Below are positions 27,073 through 36,223 of a stretch of DNA of 64,000 nucleotides, in pieces. The stretch is from Alkalihalobacterium alkalinitrilicum (lineage in GTDB: Bacteria > Bacillota > Bacilli > Bacillales > Bacillaceae_F), in assembly GCF_002019605.1 (NCBI RefSeq), contig NZ_KV917368.1, forward strand, positions 465,809 through 529,808, written 5' to 3'. The notes beneath the pieces are model-generated. The model had not been told where the DNA came from, ran no database searches, and saw only the letters and a program-made list of their open reading frames with translations. The stretch's first letter is position 1, and every line of letters starts with the position of its first letter. Made by a program: the position numbers and the translations under genes.

Positions 27073-28482
27073 TTACAGACCTTCGCCTCTCGTCTCGATG
27101 AAGTGCTTATACCAGTGAAATGATAGCTTTTTCTTTCGGTTTAAATGATCATGATGATCCACGTAGATAAATCCGTATTGCTTTTTAAACCCATTCAACC
27201 AGCTTAATAGATCAATGGCTGACCATGCGTAATATCCTTTTAAATGAATTCCGTCTGAAATTGCTCGTTTAATAACTCTTAGATGTTCTTCAATATATTT
27301 AATGCGAGGAACATCTACTATTTCTCCTTCGATAATAGGATCTTCGTCACCAAGTCCGTTTTCGGTTACATACATTTTAATATCACCATAACGCTCTTTT
27401 AACATATGCAGGCCGTCTAAAAATCCTTGAGGTGAAATTTCCCACCCCCATTTTGTATAGGTTTTATCTTCCATTTTTACAGTCCGGAAGAAGTTATCAA
27501 AAGAAGGGTTGCCTGGTGCTAGAGTAGACGTTTCTCTTGAATGTTCCTTAGAAGAAACTAATTCGTGATTTTTTTCTACTCGAATAGGTTGGTAATAATT
27601 AAGACCAATAAAATCATTTTTACCCGCATTTCTTTTTAACATATTTAGTTCGTCTTCTGTCCAACTTGGGGTCCAGCCTTTCTCCTTTAATTGCTCAACC
27701 ACATAAGTCGGATATTCCCCTTTTAGAATGGGGTCATAATACCAAAACGTTTCATATTCATTAGCGTGCCTAGCAGCTAATATATTCTCCTGTTTATCAT
27801 CGACGCTGAAGGCAGGTAAAAATACATGGGTAATCCCAATTTCGCCATATTGCTTCAGTTGTTTATATATTTCTACGGCTTTGGCATGTGCATAAAACAC
27901 GTAATGAGTTGCTTGAAAGTATTTTTTTTCATCATTTTGGATTCCAGGTGGATGCGCTCCTTTTAAATAACCTAAACCACAAAACATCACCGTTTCATTA
28001 AACGTAATCCAATGTTTAACGCGGTCTCCGAATGCGCGAAAACAAATGTCAGCATATTTGACGAAAGCTTCCGCTGTTCGTTTGTTCGTCCACCCTCCAT
28101 CTTCTTCAAGCGTCAGAGGCAAATCCCAATGATAAAGAGTGACAAATGGAACAATACCATACTTCAAACATTCATTAATTACACTATTGTAAAATTGCAA
28201 ACCTTTTTCATTGACTTCGCCATCGCCTGTTGGCAATATACGTGCCCATGAAATAGAAAAACGGTACGATTCAAGTCCCATTTCGGCCATTAATTGAATA
28301 TCTTCTTCGTATCTATGGTAATGATCTATAGCTACATCTCCAGTTGTGCCCTCATAAGTTTTACCTGGAATTTTTGAAAACGCATCCCAATTCGTTTCGC
28401 CTTTTCCATCTTCATTCCAGGCTCCTTCTATTTGATAAGAAGCAGTTGCTGCTCCGAATAAAAAATCATGTGGAAATCGCAA
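27073..28482 (-). CDS. GH1 beta-glucosidase
   Basis: Cytoplasmic glycoside hydrolase cleaving beta-linked (possibly 6-phospho) disaccharides. The GH1 signature FPHDFLFGAATASYQIEGAW is at the N-terminus, the acid/base Glu is in ITFNETV, and the nucleophile Glu is in YVTENGLGDED. At 469 aa it is full length. No PTS or sugar-permease gene is next to it, so a non-phosphorylated substrate is more likely, but this is inference. The start is ATG 28482, with GGAGGG upstream on the minus strand. Confidence 0.93.
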   Translation of the reverse strand: MRFPHDFLFGAATASYQIEGAWNEDGKGETNWDAFSKIPGKTYEGTTGDVAIDHYHRYEEDIQLMAEMGLESYRFSISWARILPTGDGEVNEKGLQFYNSVINECLKYGIVPFVTLYHWDLPLTLEEDGGWTNKRTAEAFVKYADICFRAFGDRVKHWITFNETVMFCGLGYLKGAHPPGIQNDEKKYFQATHYVFYAHAKAVEIYKQLKQYGEIGITHVFLPAFSVDDKQENILAARHANEYETFWYYDPILKGEYPTYVVEQLKEKGWTPSWTEDELNMLKRNAGKNDFIGLNYYQPIRVEKNHELVSSKEHSRETSTLAPGNPSFDNFFRTVKMEDKTYTKWGWEISPQGFLDGLHMLKERYGDIKMYVTENGLGDEDPIIEGEIVDVPRIKYIEEHLRVIKRAISDGIHLKGYYAWSAIDLLSWLNGFKKQYGFIYVDHHDHLNRKKKLSFHWYKHFIETRGEGL

Positions 28483-28660
28483 GAAAAACCCTCCATTTTA
28501 GTAAATAGGATATAAAAAAATGTATTGAACTGAACTTATTTCAGTTTAGTGCATGTTAAATGTTTATACGGATTGTGTTCTTTTATTGTTTTCTGTTGAA
28601 GCTCTATTTATATGGAAAAACTCATTTTTTCTACACAAAAGTTTCAGCCCATTTGCACAA

Positions 28661-28705
28661 TAATAGGAAAGCAGAAGACACAAAGGGTCTTCTGCTTTCC
28701 TATTA
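28661..28705. terminator. 19-bp perfect hairpin
   Basis: TAATAGGAAAGCAGAAGAC (28661-28679) and its exact complement (28687-28705) flank ACAAAGG. It ends directly at the nitroreductase stop codon and acts as its terminator. Confidence 0.85.
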
Positions 28706-29329
28706 TTAATGGTATTTTACGATTTTTTCCAAACTAAAGCGGTGATGAGGATAGCCTTCATCATCTGCTCGGCCAAAAGGAACCATTGCAGCAAATTTGA
28801 CATGGTCGGCTAAGCCTAAAATTTCTTTTACTTTTTCATGTTCAAAACCTAACATTGGAACACTAGCGTAACCAGTTCCTTGAATGGTAACTAAAAGAAA
28901 TCCGAGTGCAATATTCGTTTGAGTTAATGCCCATTGACCTCGTTCTTCTATGCTCATACCACCAAAGAAACCAGAAAGATTAGCGACTTCTTCTTGTTTA
29001 CGTTCTTGAGATAAACCTGGATGGACGGTTTCTGCTAAATTTTTGATCGTGTCTTCCATATCGCTTGCAACGATAACTACAGCTGGAGCTGAAGTCACTT
29101 GCTGTTGACCATAGGCAGCATCCTGTAGTTTTTCTTTAAGTTGTGTATCGGTGATGAGGTGAAAGCGCCAAGGTTGTAAATTCCAGGCACTCGGTGCAAG
29201 ACGAACAAGTTCAAATATTTGGTTCAGATCGTCTTGCGGAATGGCTTCTTGCTTAAATTTTCGGATACTATGACGAGATTCAATCGCTTCTTCAACTGAG
29301 CGTGTTTTTTCTGTTGTTTGTAACGTCAA
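28706..29329 (-). CDS. Nitroreductase family flavoprotein, MhqN/YodC-like
   Basis: An FMN-dependent NAD(P)H nitro/quinone reductase of 207 aa. It has the N-terminal SRHSIRKF FMN-binding motif, APSAWNLQPWRFHLI, and a C-terminal MVPFGRADDEGYPHHRFSL. Size and motifs fit the Bacillus MhqN/YodC group that responds to quinones. ATG 29329 is preceded by GAGGGGAGAA. Transcribed alone. Confidence 0.85.
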   Translation of the reverse strand: MTLQTTEKTRSVEEAIESRHSIRKFKQEAIPQDDLNQIFELVRLAPSAWNLQPWRFHLITDTQLKEKLQDAAYGQQQVTSAPAVVIVASDMEDTIKNLAETVHPGLSQERKQEEVANLSGFFGGMSIEERGQWALTQTNIALGFLLVTIQGTGYASVPMLGFEHEKVKEILGLADHVKFAAMVPFGRADDEGYPHHRFSLEKIVKYH

Positions 29330-29499
29330 AGTAATTCTCCCCTCTGTTGATACTGTGGTGTTTGTACAACATGAGTCCTTAATAGTGAACTCTTAAATAG
29401 GATGAGTTGAACGCTAAATTTTATTCTTTATTTATTATGACAAAAAGGGGAATGCTATTGAATAAAAAATGAATACTACTCCGTACGGTTAGACAATTT

Positions 29500-31188
29500 T
29501 TAAAAAAGTCCGATAGCCCGTCCATGTTCATCTACGTCCATTAACAACGCAGCTGGTGCCTTAGGAAGTCCAGGCATCGTCATCACATTACCAGAAAGTG
29601 CAACAAGGAATCCAGCCCCTATAGATGGTTTGAATTCACGAATGGTGATCGTAAAATCAGTAGGTCTTCCGAGTTTGGTTGGATCATCTGATAATGATAC
29701 AGGAGTTTTAGCCATACAGATCGGTAATTGATCCCAGCCGAGTGCTTCGAATTGAGTGATTTGTTTTTGCGCCTTATCAGTAAAAACAACATCTTTGGCA
29801 CCATAGACGATTTGTGCAATTTTACGGATTTTATTAGGAATGGAATCACTTACATCATATAAAGGCTTAAAGGATTGCTGATTATGATCTAATATATTTA
29901 ATAATTTATGGGCTAATTCTAAACCACCGTCGCCGCCTTTTTCCCACACTTCTGTTAATGCTACAGGAAACCCGTTTTCTTCACAAAATTCTTGCAATGT
30001 CTCGATTTCTTGATTCGTATCTGTGACAAACCGGTTAATCGCTATAACAAATGGCAAGTTAAATGCTTGTATTGTTTCAACATGTTTATGCAAATTACTT
30101 AAACCAGCGCACAAGGCATCAACATTTTCCTGATGTAAATTCTGTTTCGCTACACCACCATGCATTTTTAACGCACGAATCGTTGCGACAATGACAACAA
30201 CTTCAGGATTAAGATTAGCAAATCGCGATTTGATATTTAAGAACTTCTCCGCACCCAAATCAGCACCAAAGCCCGCTTCAGTAATGACGATATCACTCAA
30301 TTTTTGAGCCATCTTTGTCGCGATGACACTATTACACCCGTGGGCAATGTTCACAAATGGACCTCCGTGAATCAAAGCAGGAGTGTGTTCAATGGTTTGA
30401 ACAAGATTCGGTTTGAGGGCATCTTTTAATAAAAGGGTAAGCGCTCCTTCAACGCCCAAATTGGCTACAGTTACAGGTTGTTGATCGATGTTATACGCGA
30501 CTACAATTCGAGCTAGACGTTTTTTCAAGTCCTGCAAATCTGTAGCTAAACAAAACACAGCCATAATTTCTGATGCAACCGTAATGTCAAAGCCATCTTC
30601 TCGTGGTACACCTTGAATAGGTCCGCCTAAGCCAACAACAACCTGGCGTAATGCACGATCATTTAAATCAACGACACGTTTCCATACAATTCGTCGTGTG
30701 TCGATTTGAAGTTCATTACCTTGGTGAATATGATTGTCTATAAATGCAGCTAATGCATTATTTGCTGTTGTAATCGCATGAATATCACCTGTAAAATGCA
30801 AATTGATTTCTTCCATCGGCAGAACTTGAGAATAACCGCCACCCGCAGCCCCTCCTTTAATACCCATAGTCGGCCCGAGTGAAGGCTCACGTAAAGCAAT
30901 CATTGCTTTTTTCCCAAGCATATTTAATGCTTGTCCAAGGCCAACAGTTACTGTTGATTTTCCTTCACCTGCTGGAGTAGGGTTAATTGCGGTAACTAAA
31001 ATTAATTTTCCATCAGGTTGGTCGGCTAGACGATTCATCATATCAAGTGATAATTTGGCTTTATAATGTCCGTGCGGCTCTAATTCCTCATGCCGAATAT
31101 CATAATTTTTTTGAAACTCTTGAATAGGCTTTAATGTGGCGGCTTGCGCAATTTCAATATCGGATTTTATTTTGTGGTTCGTTTCCAT
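29500..31188 (-). CDS. fhs: Formate-tetrahydrofolate ligase
   Basis: Makes 10-formyl-THF from formate, THF and ATP, feeding purine synthesis and one-carbon metabolism. The 562-aa protein has the P-loop [14 protein letters not shown], the conserved [17 protein letters not shown] and [17 protein letters not shown], and a C-terminal [21 protein letters not shown] 31188 follows GAAGGGATG on the minus strand. It is complete and monocistronic. Confidence 0.96.
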   Translation of the reverse strand: METNHKIKSDIEIAQAATLKPIQEFQKNYDIRHEELEPHGHYKAKLSLDMMNRLADQPDGKLILVTAINPTPAGEGKSTVTVGLGQALNMLGKKAMIALREPSLGPTMGIKGGAAGGGYSQVLPMEEINLHFTGDIHAITTANNALAAFIDNHIHQGNELQIDTRRIVWKRVVDLNDRALRQVVVGLGGPIQGVPREDGFDITVASEIMAVFCLATDLQDLKKRLARIVVAYNIDQQPVTVANLGVEGALTLLLKDALKPNLVQTIEHTPALIHGGPFVNIAHGCNSVIATKMAQKLSDIVITEAGFGADLGAEKFLNIKSRFANLNPEVVVIVATIRALKMHGGVAKQNLHQENVDALCAGLSNLHKHVETIQAFNLPFVIAINRFVTDTNQEIETLQEFCEENGFPVALTEVWEKGGDGGLELAHKLLNILDHNQQSFKPLYDVSDSIPNKIRKIAQIVYGAKDVVFTDKAQKQITQFEALGWDQLPICMAKTPVSLSDDPTKLGRPTDFTITIREFKPSIGAGFLVALSGNVMTMPGLPKAPAALLMDVDEHGRAIGLF

Positions 31189-31239
31189 AATTCATCCCTT
31201 CTCCAACTTGTACATGTAAAGTATCAAATCGTTGGAACC

Positions 31240-31291
31240 ATCCCCGCAGCAACTGGCAGTAAAACCCTCACGGATGGAAGTTTCACTTTAT
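31240..31291 (+). repeat. Internally deleted copy of the 220-bp structured repeat
   Basis: The left end (CCCGCAGCAACTGGCAGTAA) is joined directly to the right end (AACCCTCACGGATGGAAGTT then TCACTTTA). About 165 bases of the interior are missing relative to the copy at 49481-49692. The join lies within a short A-rich microhomology. Confidence 0.8.
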
Positions 31292-31774
31292 ATAAATGCT
31301 ACTTAAATATAGCAAAATAAGGTAGCAAATTAAAGGTATTACGTGAATGGTCATATTATTGTTAGCATACTTTGAACCAACTTTTGAAAATAGTAAATTT
31401 TCTCTTAAGATATTGCTGGAATAACATATGAAAAAAATGATTTTTAAAGCGTTTTAATGTGGAGTGTTGGTTTGGAAAAGTAGATTAGATGTTTAAAAGA
31501 TTTGTATAAGGGAAGGGGGGATAAAAGCCTTTGAAAACAATAGATATAAAGATCTATAGGACATTTGATTCATTTGAAAAAATTGAAGTGGCCCCTATAG
31601 GAGGAATAACATAAAGGAAGTCGTTATTCAAGGGCTTAAAGAGGCCAGATTAAACCCTTAATCCATCAATATGTAGGTTCATATACTTTTATGACTAAAG
31701 TAAATAGCCAGTTTGAAAAAATGGTTGAAATGTTTAAACGTTTACAATAATATTTTGGTAAAGGAGTGAGAATT
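31292..31774. other. Gene-poor stretch with possible degenerate coding sequence
   Basis: A TTG near 31531 with an AAGGGGGG site gives only MKTIDIKIYRTFDSFEKIEV plus seven residues. Fragments of unrecognised reading frame continue to about 31750 in other frames. This looks like a decayed gene, but the family is not identifiable. Confidence 0.35.
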
Positions 31775-31900
31775 TTGTCAGATAAACAGAAGTTGGATGG
31801 GATCGTTACTTATTTTGAAAGTGTTTTAAATAGAAGTGTCACAAAAAAAGAAATTGAGTTTTTAAAATGGCTCCAATCAAAAATAAACGACAAAAAGTAG
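31775..31900 (+). CDS. Small basic protein, 41 aa
   Basis: Not recognised. TTG 31775 has a strong AAAGGAG site eight bases upstream. The product, MSDKQKLDGIVTYFESVLNR then SVTKKEIEFLKWLQSKINDKK, looks like two amphipathic helices without a membrane segment. It ends 19 bases before the convergent sda stop codon. Confidence 0.5.
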   Translation: MSDKQKLDGIVTYFESVLNRSVTKKEIEFLKWLQSKINDKK

Positions 31901-31919
31901 TTTAATGTTTTTCTTCCAT

Positions 31920-32039
31920 TTAGATTTGTCTTTTGTCTACTTCATGTTTCAAAATATTAATAAAGTCCTTTGATAAATTTAAATCCTTTGCCTTTTTATA
32001 CGCCTCTAATAATTGTAGATCACTTAGCTTCCTTAACAT
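31920..32039 (-). CDS. sda: Sda-like sporulation checkpoint inhibitor
   Basis: A helical-hairpin peptide that in Bacillus subtilis blocks KinA autophosphorylation and so delays sporulation when replication is disturbed. The 39 residues (MLRKLSDLQLLEAYKKAKDL and then NLSKDFINILKHEVDKRQI) match Sda in length and in the pattern LSD..L.E.Y..A...NL..DFI.....E. ATG 32039 has GGGAG upstream. Expression of sda is normally DnaA-controlled; I cannot point to convincing DnaA boxes here. Confidence 0.85.
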   Translation of the reverse strand: MLRKLSDLQLLEAYKKAKDLNLSKDFINILKHEVDKRQI

Positions 32040-32252
32040 TTTTATCGCTCCCTTGAATACGTTTCCAAGAAATAATGATAAATGCTGTTTAACAGTAAAT
32101 CAATAGTTTTTTGAATGTTTGTTCAATTTTAATCCTTTTGTAATACTTCTATGATTATCATATATTATTTTTACTCGAATTTACTCTTTTATGTAGTGAT
32201 TGACCTTGAATTCAATAAGGCCAATCTTTATTAACAGAAGTGTAATTCCTCT

Positions 32253-33605
32253 TTATTTCTTAGTCAGCACAATATTTATGCCGCGTTTTGGTCGAAGTGT
32301 TATGAGTGGTTGAGGCTTTACTTCATGATGATGAGGTGCGAGCGCTAAATTATATTTTTGACAAATACAAGCTAAAACAAGCACAGCTTCCATAATAGCA
32401 AAGTGATTACCGATGCAAACTCTTGGTCCACCACCAAACGGAAAGTAGGCATAAGGAGGAAGGGATTTGACCATTTCATTTTCAAATCGTTCTGGCATAA
32501 AAGACAGTGGCTGTTCAAAATAAGTTGGATCACGCTGTAAAACATATGAACTGATCAGGATCATTTCGCCTTTTTGAAAAAGATAGTCGCCAACCTCAAC
32601 ATCCTCATCGACTTGACGACCTATGACATAGGCAGGAGGGTACAACCGAAGCGTTTCCCAAATTATATTTTGTGTGTAATGCAATTTCATATAATCATCA
32701 GGGACGACGTTACGATCACCGATCACTAGATCTATTTCTTCATTTAACTTTTTCACCACATGAGGGTTTTGTGTGAGTAAGAAAAGACACCAGGTTAATG
32801 CATTCGCTGTTGTTTCATGGCCAGCTAAGAAAATGGTCATAAGTTCATCCTTTAGTTGTTTGTCGGACATACCTAAACCATCCACTTCGGAACGTGCCTC
32901 CATTAACATTCCAAGTAAATCATCAAGCTTTTCACCGCTTTTTTTTCTTTGTTCAATGATGTTACCTAACACTTGTTCCAATTTTAGAATGGATTTTTTA
33001 TAGAGAAGATTGTTTTTTGTTGGTAACCATAGAGGGAGTGGTACAATGGATCGCATTCTTTTAATTGCAAGTTTCATAAACGATTCGATGGGAGTGCCAA
33101 TCACATCAGAACCTTCTTGAAAGCTCATACTGAACATCGTTTTCGTAATAATACCAAGTGTAATGTTCATCATTTCCTGGGCCATTTGGTATTCGCGGTT
33201 TTCCTCCCAATGACTGATATAATCAGTTGTTACATCGATCATATCATGAGCGTAATTTGTAATATGTGATTTTTTAAAAGCAGGTTGTATAAGTCTTCTT
33301 TGCTTCATATGAAAATCTTTTTCGCTCGTCAACAGACCTTCCCCGACGACATCCTTAAGAACATTTAAATCTTTTGATTTCGTAAATTTATTTTGTTTAG
33401 TTACTAGGATTTCCTTAATTAAATTCGGATTCGAGACGTGATAGACCTTTTGAAAGGGTCCTAAACGAAACTTAGCAACTTCACCATACTCAATAGAAAG
33501 TTCGGTTAGAAAGTGTAAAGGATCTTGCTGGAAGTCATTAAGATTTCCTGTTAGCCATTTTCCTTTTGGTCCTTTGATTTGCTTCCAATTCTTTAATTTA
33601 CTCAA
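32253..33605 (-). CDS. Cytochrome P450
   Basis: A haem monooxygenase of 450 aa without a fused reductase, so it depends on separate electron donors. The I-helix oxygen-activation motif is LAGHETT, the K-helix ExxR is in WETLRLYPPA, and the haem-binding loop is FGGGPRVCIGN with axial Cys397. ATG 33605 is followed by MSKLKNWKQIKGPKGKWL, a proline/glycine hinge typical of P450 N-termini, with no membrane anchor. GAGAGGAGG lies upstream. The substrate is unknown; fatty acids are common in this group. Confidence 0.93.
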   Translation of the reverse strand: MSKLKNWKQIKGPKGKWLTGNLNDFQQDPLHFLTELSIEYGEVAKFRLGPFQKVYHVSNPNLIKEILVTKQNKFTKSKDLNVLKDVVGEGLLTSEKDFHMKQRRLIQPAFKKSHITNYAHDMIDVTTDYISHWEENREYQMAQEMMNITLGIITKTMFSMSFQEGSDVIGTPIESFMKLAIKRMRSIVPLPLWLPTKNNLLYKKSILKLEQVLGNIIEQRKKSGEKLDDLLGMLMEARSEVDGLGMSDKQLKDELMTIFLAGHETTANALTWCLFLLTQNPHVVKKLNEEIDLVIGDRNVVPDDYMKLHYTQNIIWETLRLYPPAYVIGRQVDEDVEVGDYLFQKGEMILISSYVLQRDPTYFEQPLSFMPERFENEMVKSLPPYAYFPFGGGPRVCIGNHFAIMEAVLVLACICQKYNLALAPHHHEVKPQPLITLRPKRGINIVLTKK

Positions 33606-33861
33606 TTTGTTGCCTCCTCTCGTAAAGCTTGTTTGCTCAAATAGTGTATGAGGGGAGAACTAGATTAGTTTATCCAAACGTCTAGTACATTGAAATTAGG
33701 TGATTATTAAAGATACCTCAACATTCATTTTGGAGTTATGGATAACTATAGTGCCTAAAATAGTAAAAAATAGGCAAAGTAGAAAACCATATGAAAAGGC
33801 TATGAATAGGTTATATGTATAGTTCCTTTTATTAGTAATAGAAAAAGAGGACGTGATTACA

Positions 33862-34356
33862 TTGGCTAAAAAAAAGGGTAAGAAAGAACAACATCAATTA
33901 GAAGTAATAAAATCAGTTACTCTTAAATCAGAAGAGTCGTTGAATAAACTAATTCATAAATTATTAGAAGACCCAGAAATCATGAACTTGATTAAATTAG
34001 GATCAAACAGACATGCTCATCTCATAAAAAAAGTTCGAGAATACTCTGAGATGCTGGCGTTGCAATTGAATATTCCTACAAAAAATGATGTGGCAAATGT
34101 GGCTCAATTAGTAAGGCAAATTGAAGAAAAATTAGACGCTATCGAAGAGAAATTGATTGATTTAACGCAAGAGGCAAAAAAACCAGAAAGTACAAAAAAA
34201 GAAACAGGAACAAGAAAGAAAAGAGATAAAAGTGAAGTGAAAGAAAAATTAATAAAAGATGTATTTTCTACCTCACCTAATAACTCTCTTGTAACAAGTC
34301 AGTTGCTTGAACGATTGTTAGAACGGAGGAAATCAAGTGAAAAAGAAACAAAATAA
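33862..34356 (+). CDS. phaR: Class IV PHA synthase subunit PhaR
   Basis: The small partner subunit that Bacillus-type PhaC needs for polyhydroxyalkanoate synthesis. The protein is mostly helical and charged, with a basic N-terminus, the conserved ALQLNIPTKNDVANVAQLV segment and a coiled-coil-like QIEEKLDAIEEKL. TTG 33862 (MAKKKGKKE) is preferred over the GTG at 33853, which sits almost on the ribosome site AAAGAGG. Its 3' end overlaps phaC by 20 bases. No phaB reductase gene lies between them, unlike the common phaRBC order. Confidence 0.85.
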   Translation: MAKKKGKKEQHQLEVIKSVTLKSEESLNKLIHKLLEDPEIMNLIKLGSNRHAHLIKKVREYSEMLALQLNIPTKNDVANVAQLVRQIEEKLDAIEEKLIDLTQEAKKPESTKKETGTRKKRDKSEVKEKLIKDVFSTSPNNSLVTSQLLERLLERRKSSEKETK

Positions 34357-35371
34357 GGAGTGGTCAAAACATTTATCCACTATTATCACCGATCCCGATC
34401 TACAAATAGGGCAAACTCCTAGAAAACTAGTATGGAGGAAAAACAAAACAACCCTCTGGTACTATCCAACAAGGGAAAAGAAATTTCAAACTCCCTTGTT
34501 TCTTATTTATTCCTTAGTCAATAAATCTTATATTTTGGATTTATACCCTGGAATGAGTATGATTGAAGCATTCTTAAAAGAAGGGTATGACGTTTATTTA
34601 CTTGATTTCGGTGAGCCAGGATATGAAGATAAAAATCTTACATTGGATGATTATATTTTAAAGTATATAGACAAAGGTGTTAAACGAGCGTTGCTTCATG
34701 CTAACGTGGAGGAAATGAGTGTAATCGGTTATTGTTTAGGTGGTACTTTAACAGCGATATATTTAGCGATTGCTAGTGCACCGATAAAGAATGTTGTTCT
34801 TTTTGCAGCACCAATTGATTTTGAAAATTTTCAGAACCATTGGAAAGAGTCGTTAAAGAATAATAATATGAACAGGAATATCCATGAGATTATTGATGCG
34901 TATGGTATTATTCCAGGAAAAGTGGTGGAAGGTGCACTTAGATTAGTGACATCACCGTTTTCGTATAGTTCCTATCTGTATCTCTTACAAAAATCAGCTG
35001 ACGAAAAAGCCATATTAAAATGGCGGCTGTTAAATAAATGGTTAAAAGACCCAGTTCCTTTTCCAGGAGCAACACTGAAACAATTGATAGAGGATTTAGG
35101 GATAAGCAATAAATTGGTAAATAACAAGCTAGCAATCGACGGAAAGAAAGTCGATTTAACCAATATCGAAGCGAATACGTTAGTCATTGCGACAACCGAT
35201 GATCAAATCGTTCCTGAACATTTGACAAAACCCATCATGGACCTCATATCCAGTAAGGATAAAACGTTTGCGCGAATTAAAGGGGGACATGTTTCCATTG
35301 CCATGACAGGAAAAATCCCCGAAGTCCTTCAGGAATGGCTATCCCAAAGATCAAACCAATTTAAAAAATAA
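34337..35371 (+). CDS. phaC: Class IV PHA synthase subunit PhaC
   Basis: Polymerises 3-hydroxyacyl-CoA into storage polyester at granule surfaces. The alpha/beta-hydrolase fold has the lipase-like box GYCLGG with nucleophile Cys133, the acid Asp in TTDDQIVPE and His in KGGHVSIAM. At 344 aa it is of normal class IV/III length. The start is GTG 34337 with CGGAGGA upstream, inside the phaR end, so the two are translationally coupled. Confidence 0.92.
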   Translation: MKKKQNKEWSKHLSTIITDPDLQIGQTPRKLVWRKNKTTLWYYPTREKKFQTPLFLIYSLVNKSYILDLYPGMSMIEAFLKEGYDVYLLDFGEPGYEDKNLTLDDYILKYIDKGVKRALLHANVEEMSVIGYCLGGTLTAIYLAIASAPIKNVVLFAAPIDFENFQNHWKESLKNNNMNRNIHEIIDAYGIIPGKVVEGALRLVTSPFSYSSYLYLLQKSADEKAILKWRLLNKWLKDPVPFPGATLKQLIEDLGISNKLVNNKLAIDGKKVDLTNIEANTLVIATTDDQIVPEHLTKPIMDLISSKDKTFARIKGGHVSIAMTGKIPEVLQEWLSQRSNQFKK

Positions 35372-35462
35372 AGTTAACACGCCCTGGATCCTATTAATAT
35401 GATTGGAGCTGCATTGCGAAAATTAGCTTTGATATAGGAAATAACTGGAGCAACCTTTCAAG

Positions 35463-35760
35463 TTAGAGCCCGTATATTCCTGAAGTTAGGAATGATGGGC
35501 TCTAATTATGTTTTAGAAGTAGATTTTTCCTGAAGCTGGAAGAGTTGGGTAGTAATTTATGTTTTAGAGCTTAAATTTTCCTAGAACTGGGAATTTCGAG
35601 CTCTAATTTTCATTTTAGAGCTGTTTCCTTCCTGTAACTGGAAATATTGAGTTCTAATTATTGTTTTAGTGGTAATTTTTTCCCGAAGTTGGAAGAAGAA
35701 GGCTCTAAACTATTGTTTTAGATTAGAAATCTTCCTAAAGTTGGAAGAAATGTACGTTTT
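35463..35760 (+). repeat. Tandem array of six ~51-bp hairpin units
   Basis: TTAG marks the start of six imperfect units at 35463, 35513, 35564, 35615, 35666 and 35718 (spacing 50, 51, 51, 51, 52). Each has a central TTCC...AAGTTGGAA or similar inverted repeat. Several (units 1, 3, 4) also have outer arms TTAGAGC...GCTCTAA; in unit 1, TTAGAGCCC/GGGCTCTAA and ATTCCT/AGGAAT pair perfectly. A related, inverted unit lies at about 35814-35848. No open frame runs through it. Spacers do not exist, so it is not a CRISPR array. Confidence 0.85.
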
Positions 35761-35900
35761 CTTTTGTATTAGGGCTTGAATATTCCATATTATAGTAGTA
35801 ATGAAAATTAACAAGAGCTAATCTTCTTGAACAGGAAAACCTAAGCTCTACGAAACGAATCCTCCAGCTTATATTCTATTAGCAAACTAACAATATCGTC

Positions 35901-36120
35901 ATAAAGTGAAACTTCCATCAGTGAGGGGGTTTTCCTCTTCCCCCACTGATGGTTAGTTGAGGCCCACACGATGTGGGTCACACAGACGTTGCCATAGGAC
36001 GTGGCGCATTTAGTCTGTGTTCATTAAGCTTTTACTTGCAGTTAATCCCTCACTTATCCTTCTTTGTTTCCTCGAAGTCTTGAAGTGGGGGGATTACTGC
36101 CAGTTGTTGCGGGATAAAAT
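35901..36120 (-). repeat. 220-bp structured repeat, copy A
   Basis: Reads in the opposite direction to copy B (49481-49692) and matches it over the whole length with scattered changes. At its 35901 end is a hairpin, CCATCAGTGAGGGGG...CCCCCACTGATGG (35915-35952). Then come CCCACA CGA TGTGGG and a larger imperfect stem built on CACAGACGTTGCCA. The other end is GCGGGATAAA. There is no open frame. The structure resembles non-autonomous IS200/IS605-type elements, but that assignment is inference. Confidence 0.75.
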
Positions 36121-36166
36121 TACAACCAAGGTCTTTCCGCCTAGTTCCTTCACGCTATAAAACTAC

Positions 36167-36189
36167 TATGGTAAACTGTAAATAATTTC
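36167..36189 (+). promoter_or_regulatory. Shared promoter motif, copy 2
   Basis: TATGGTAAACTGTAAATAAT repeats the motif at 14723 nearly base for base, 46 bases before the start codon. A CTTCAC 18 bases before TAAACT could be the -35 and is also present before copy 3. Confidence 0.6.
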
Positions 36190-36223
36190 AGTTAATAGAG
36201 TTATTTCAATTGGAGGAAAATAA

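Noticed and set aside
35463-35760. Regularly spaced repeats resembling a CRISPR array
   Set aside because: The whole 51-bp unit is repeated, with no unique spacers, repeats are imperfect, and no cas genes are near.
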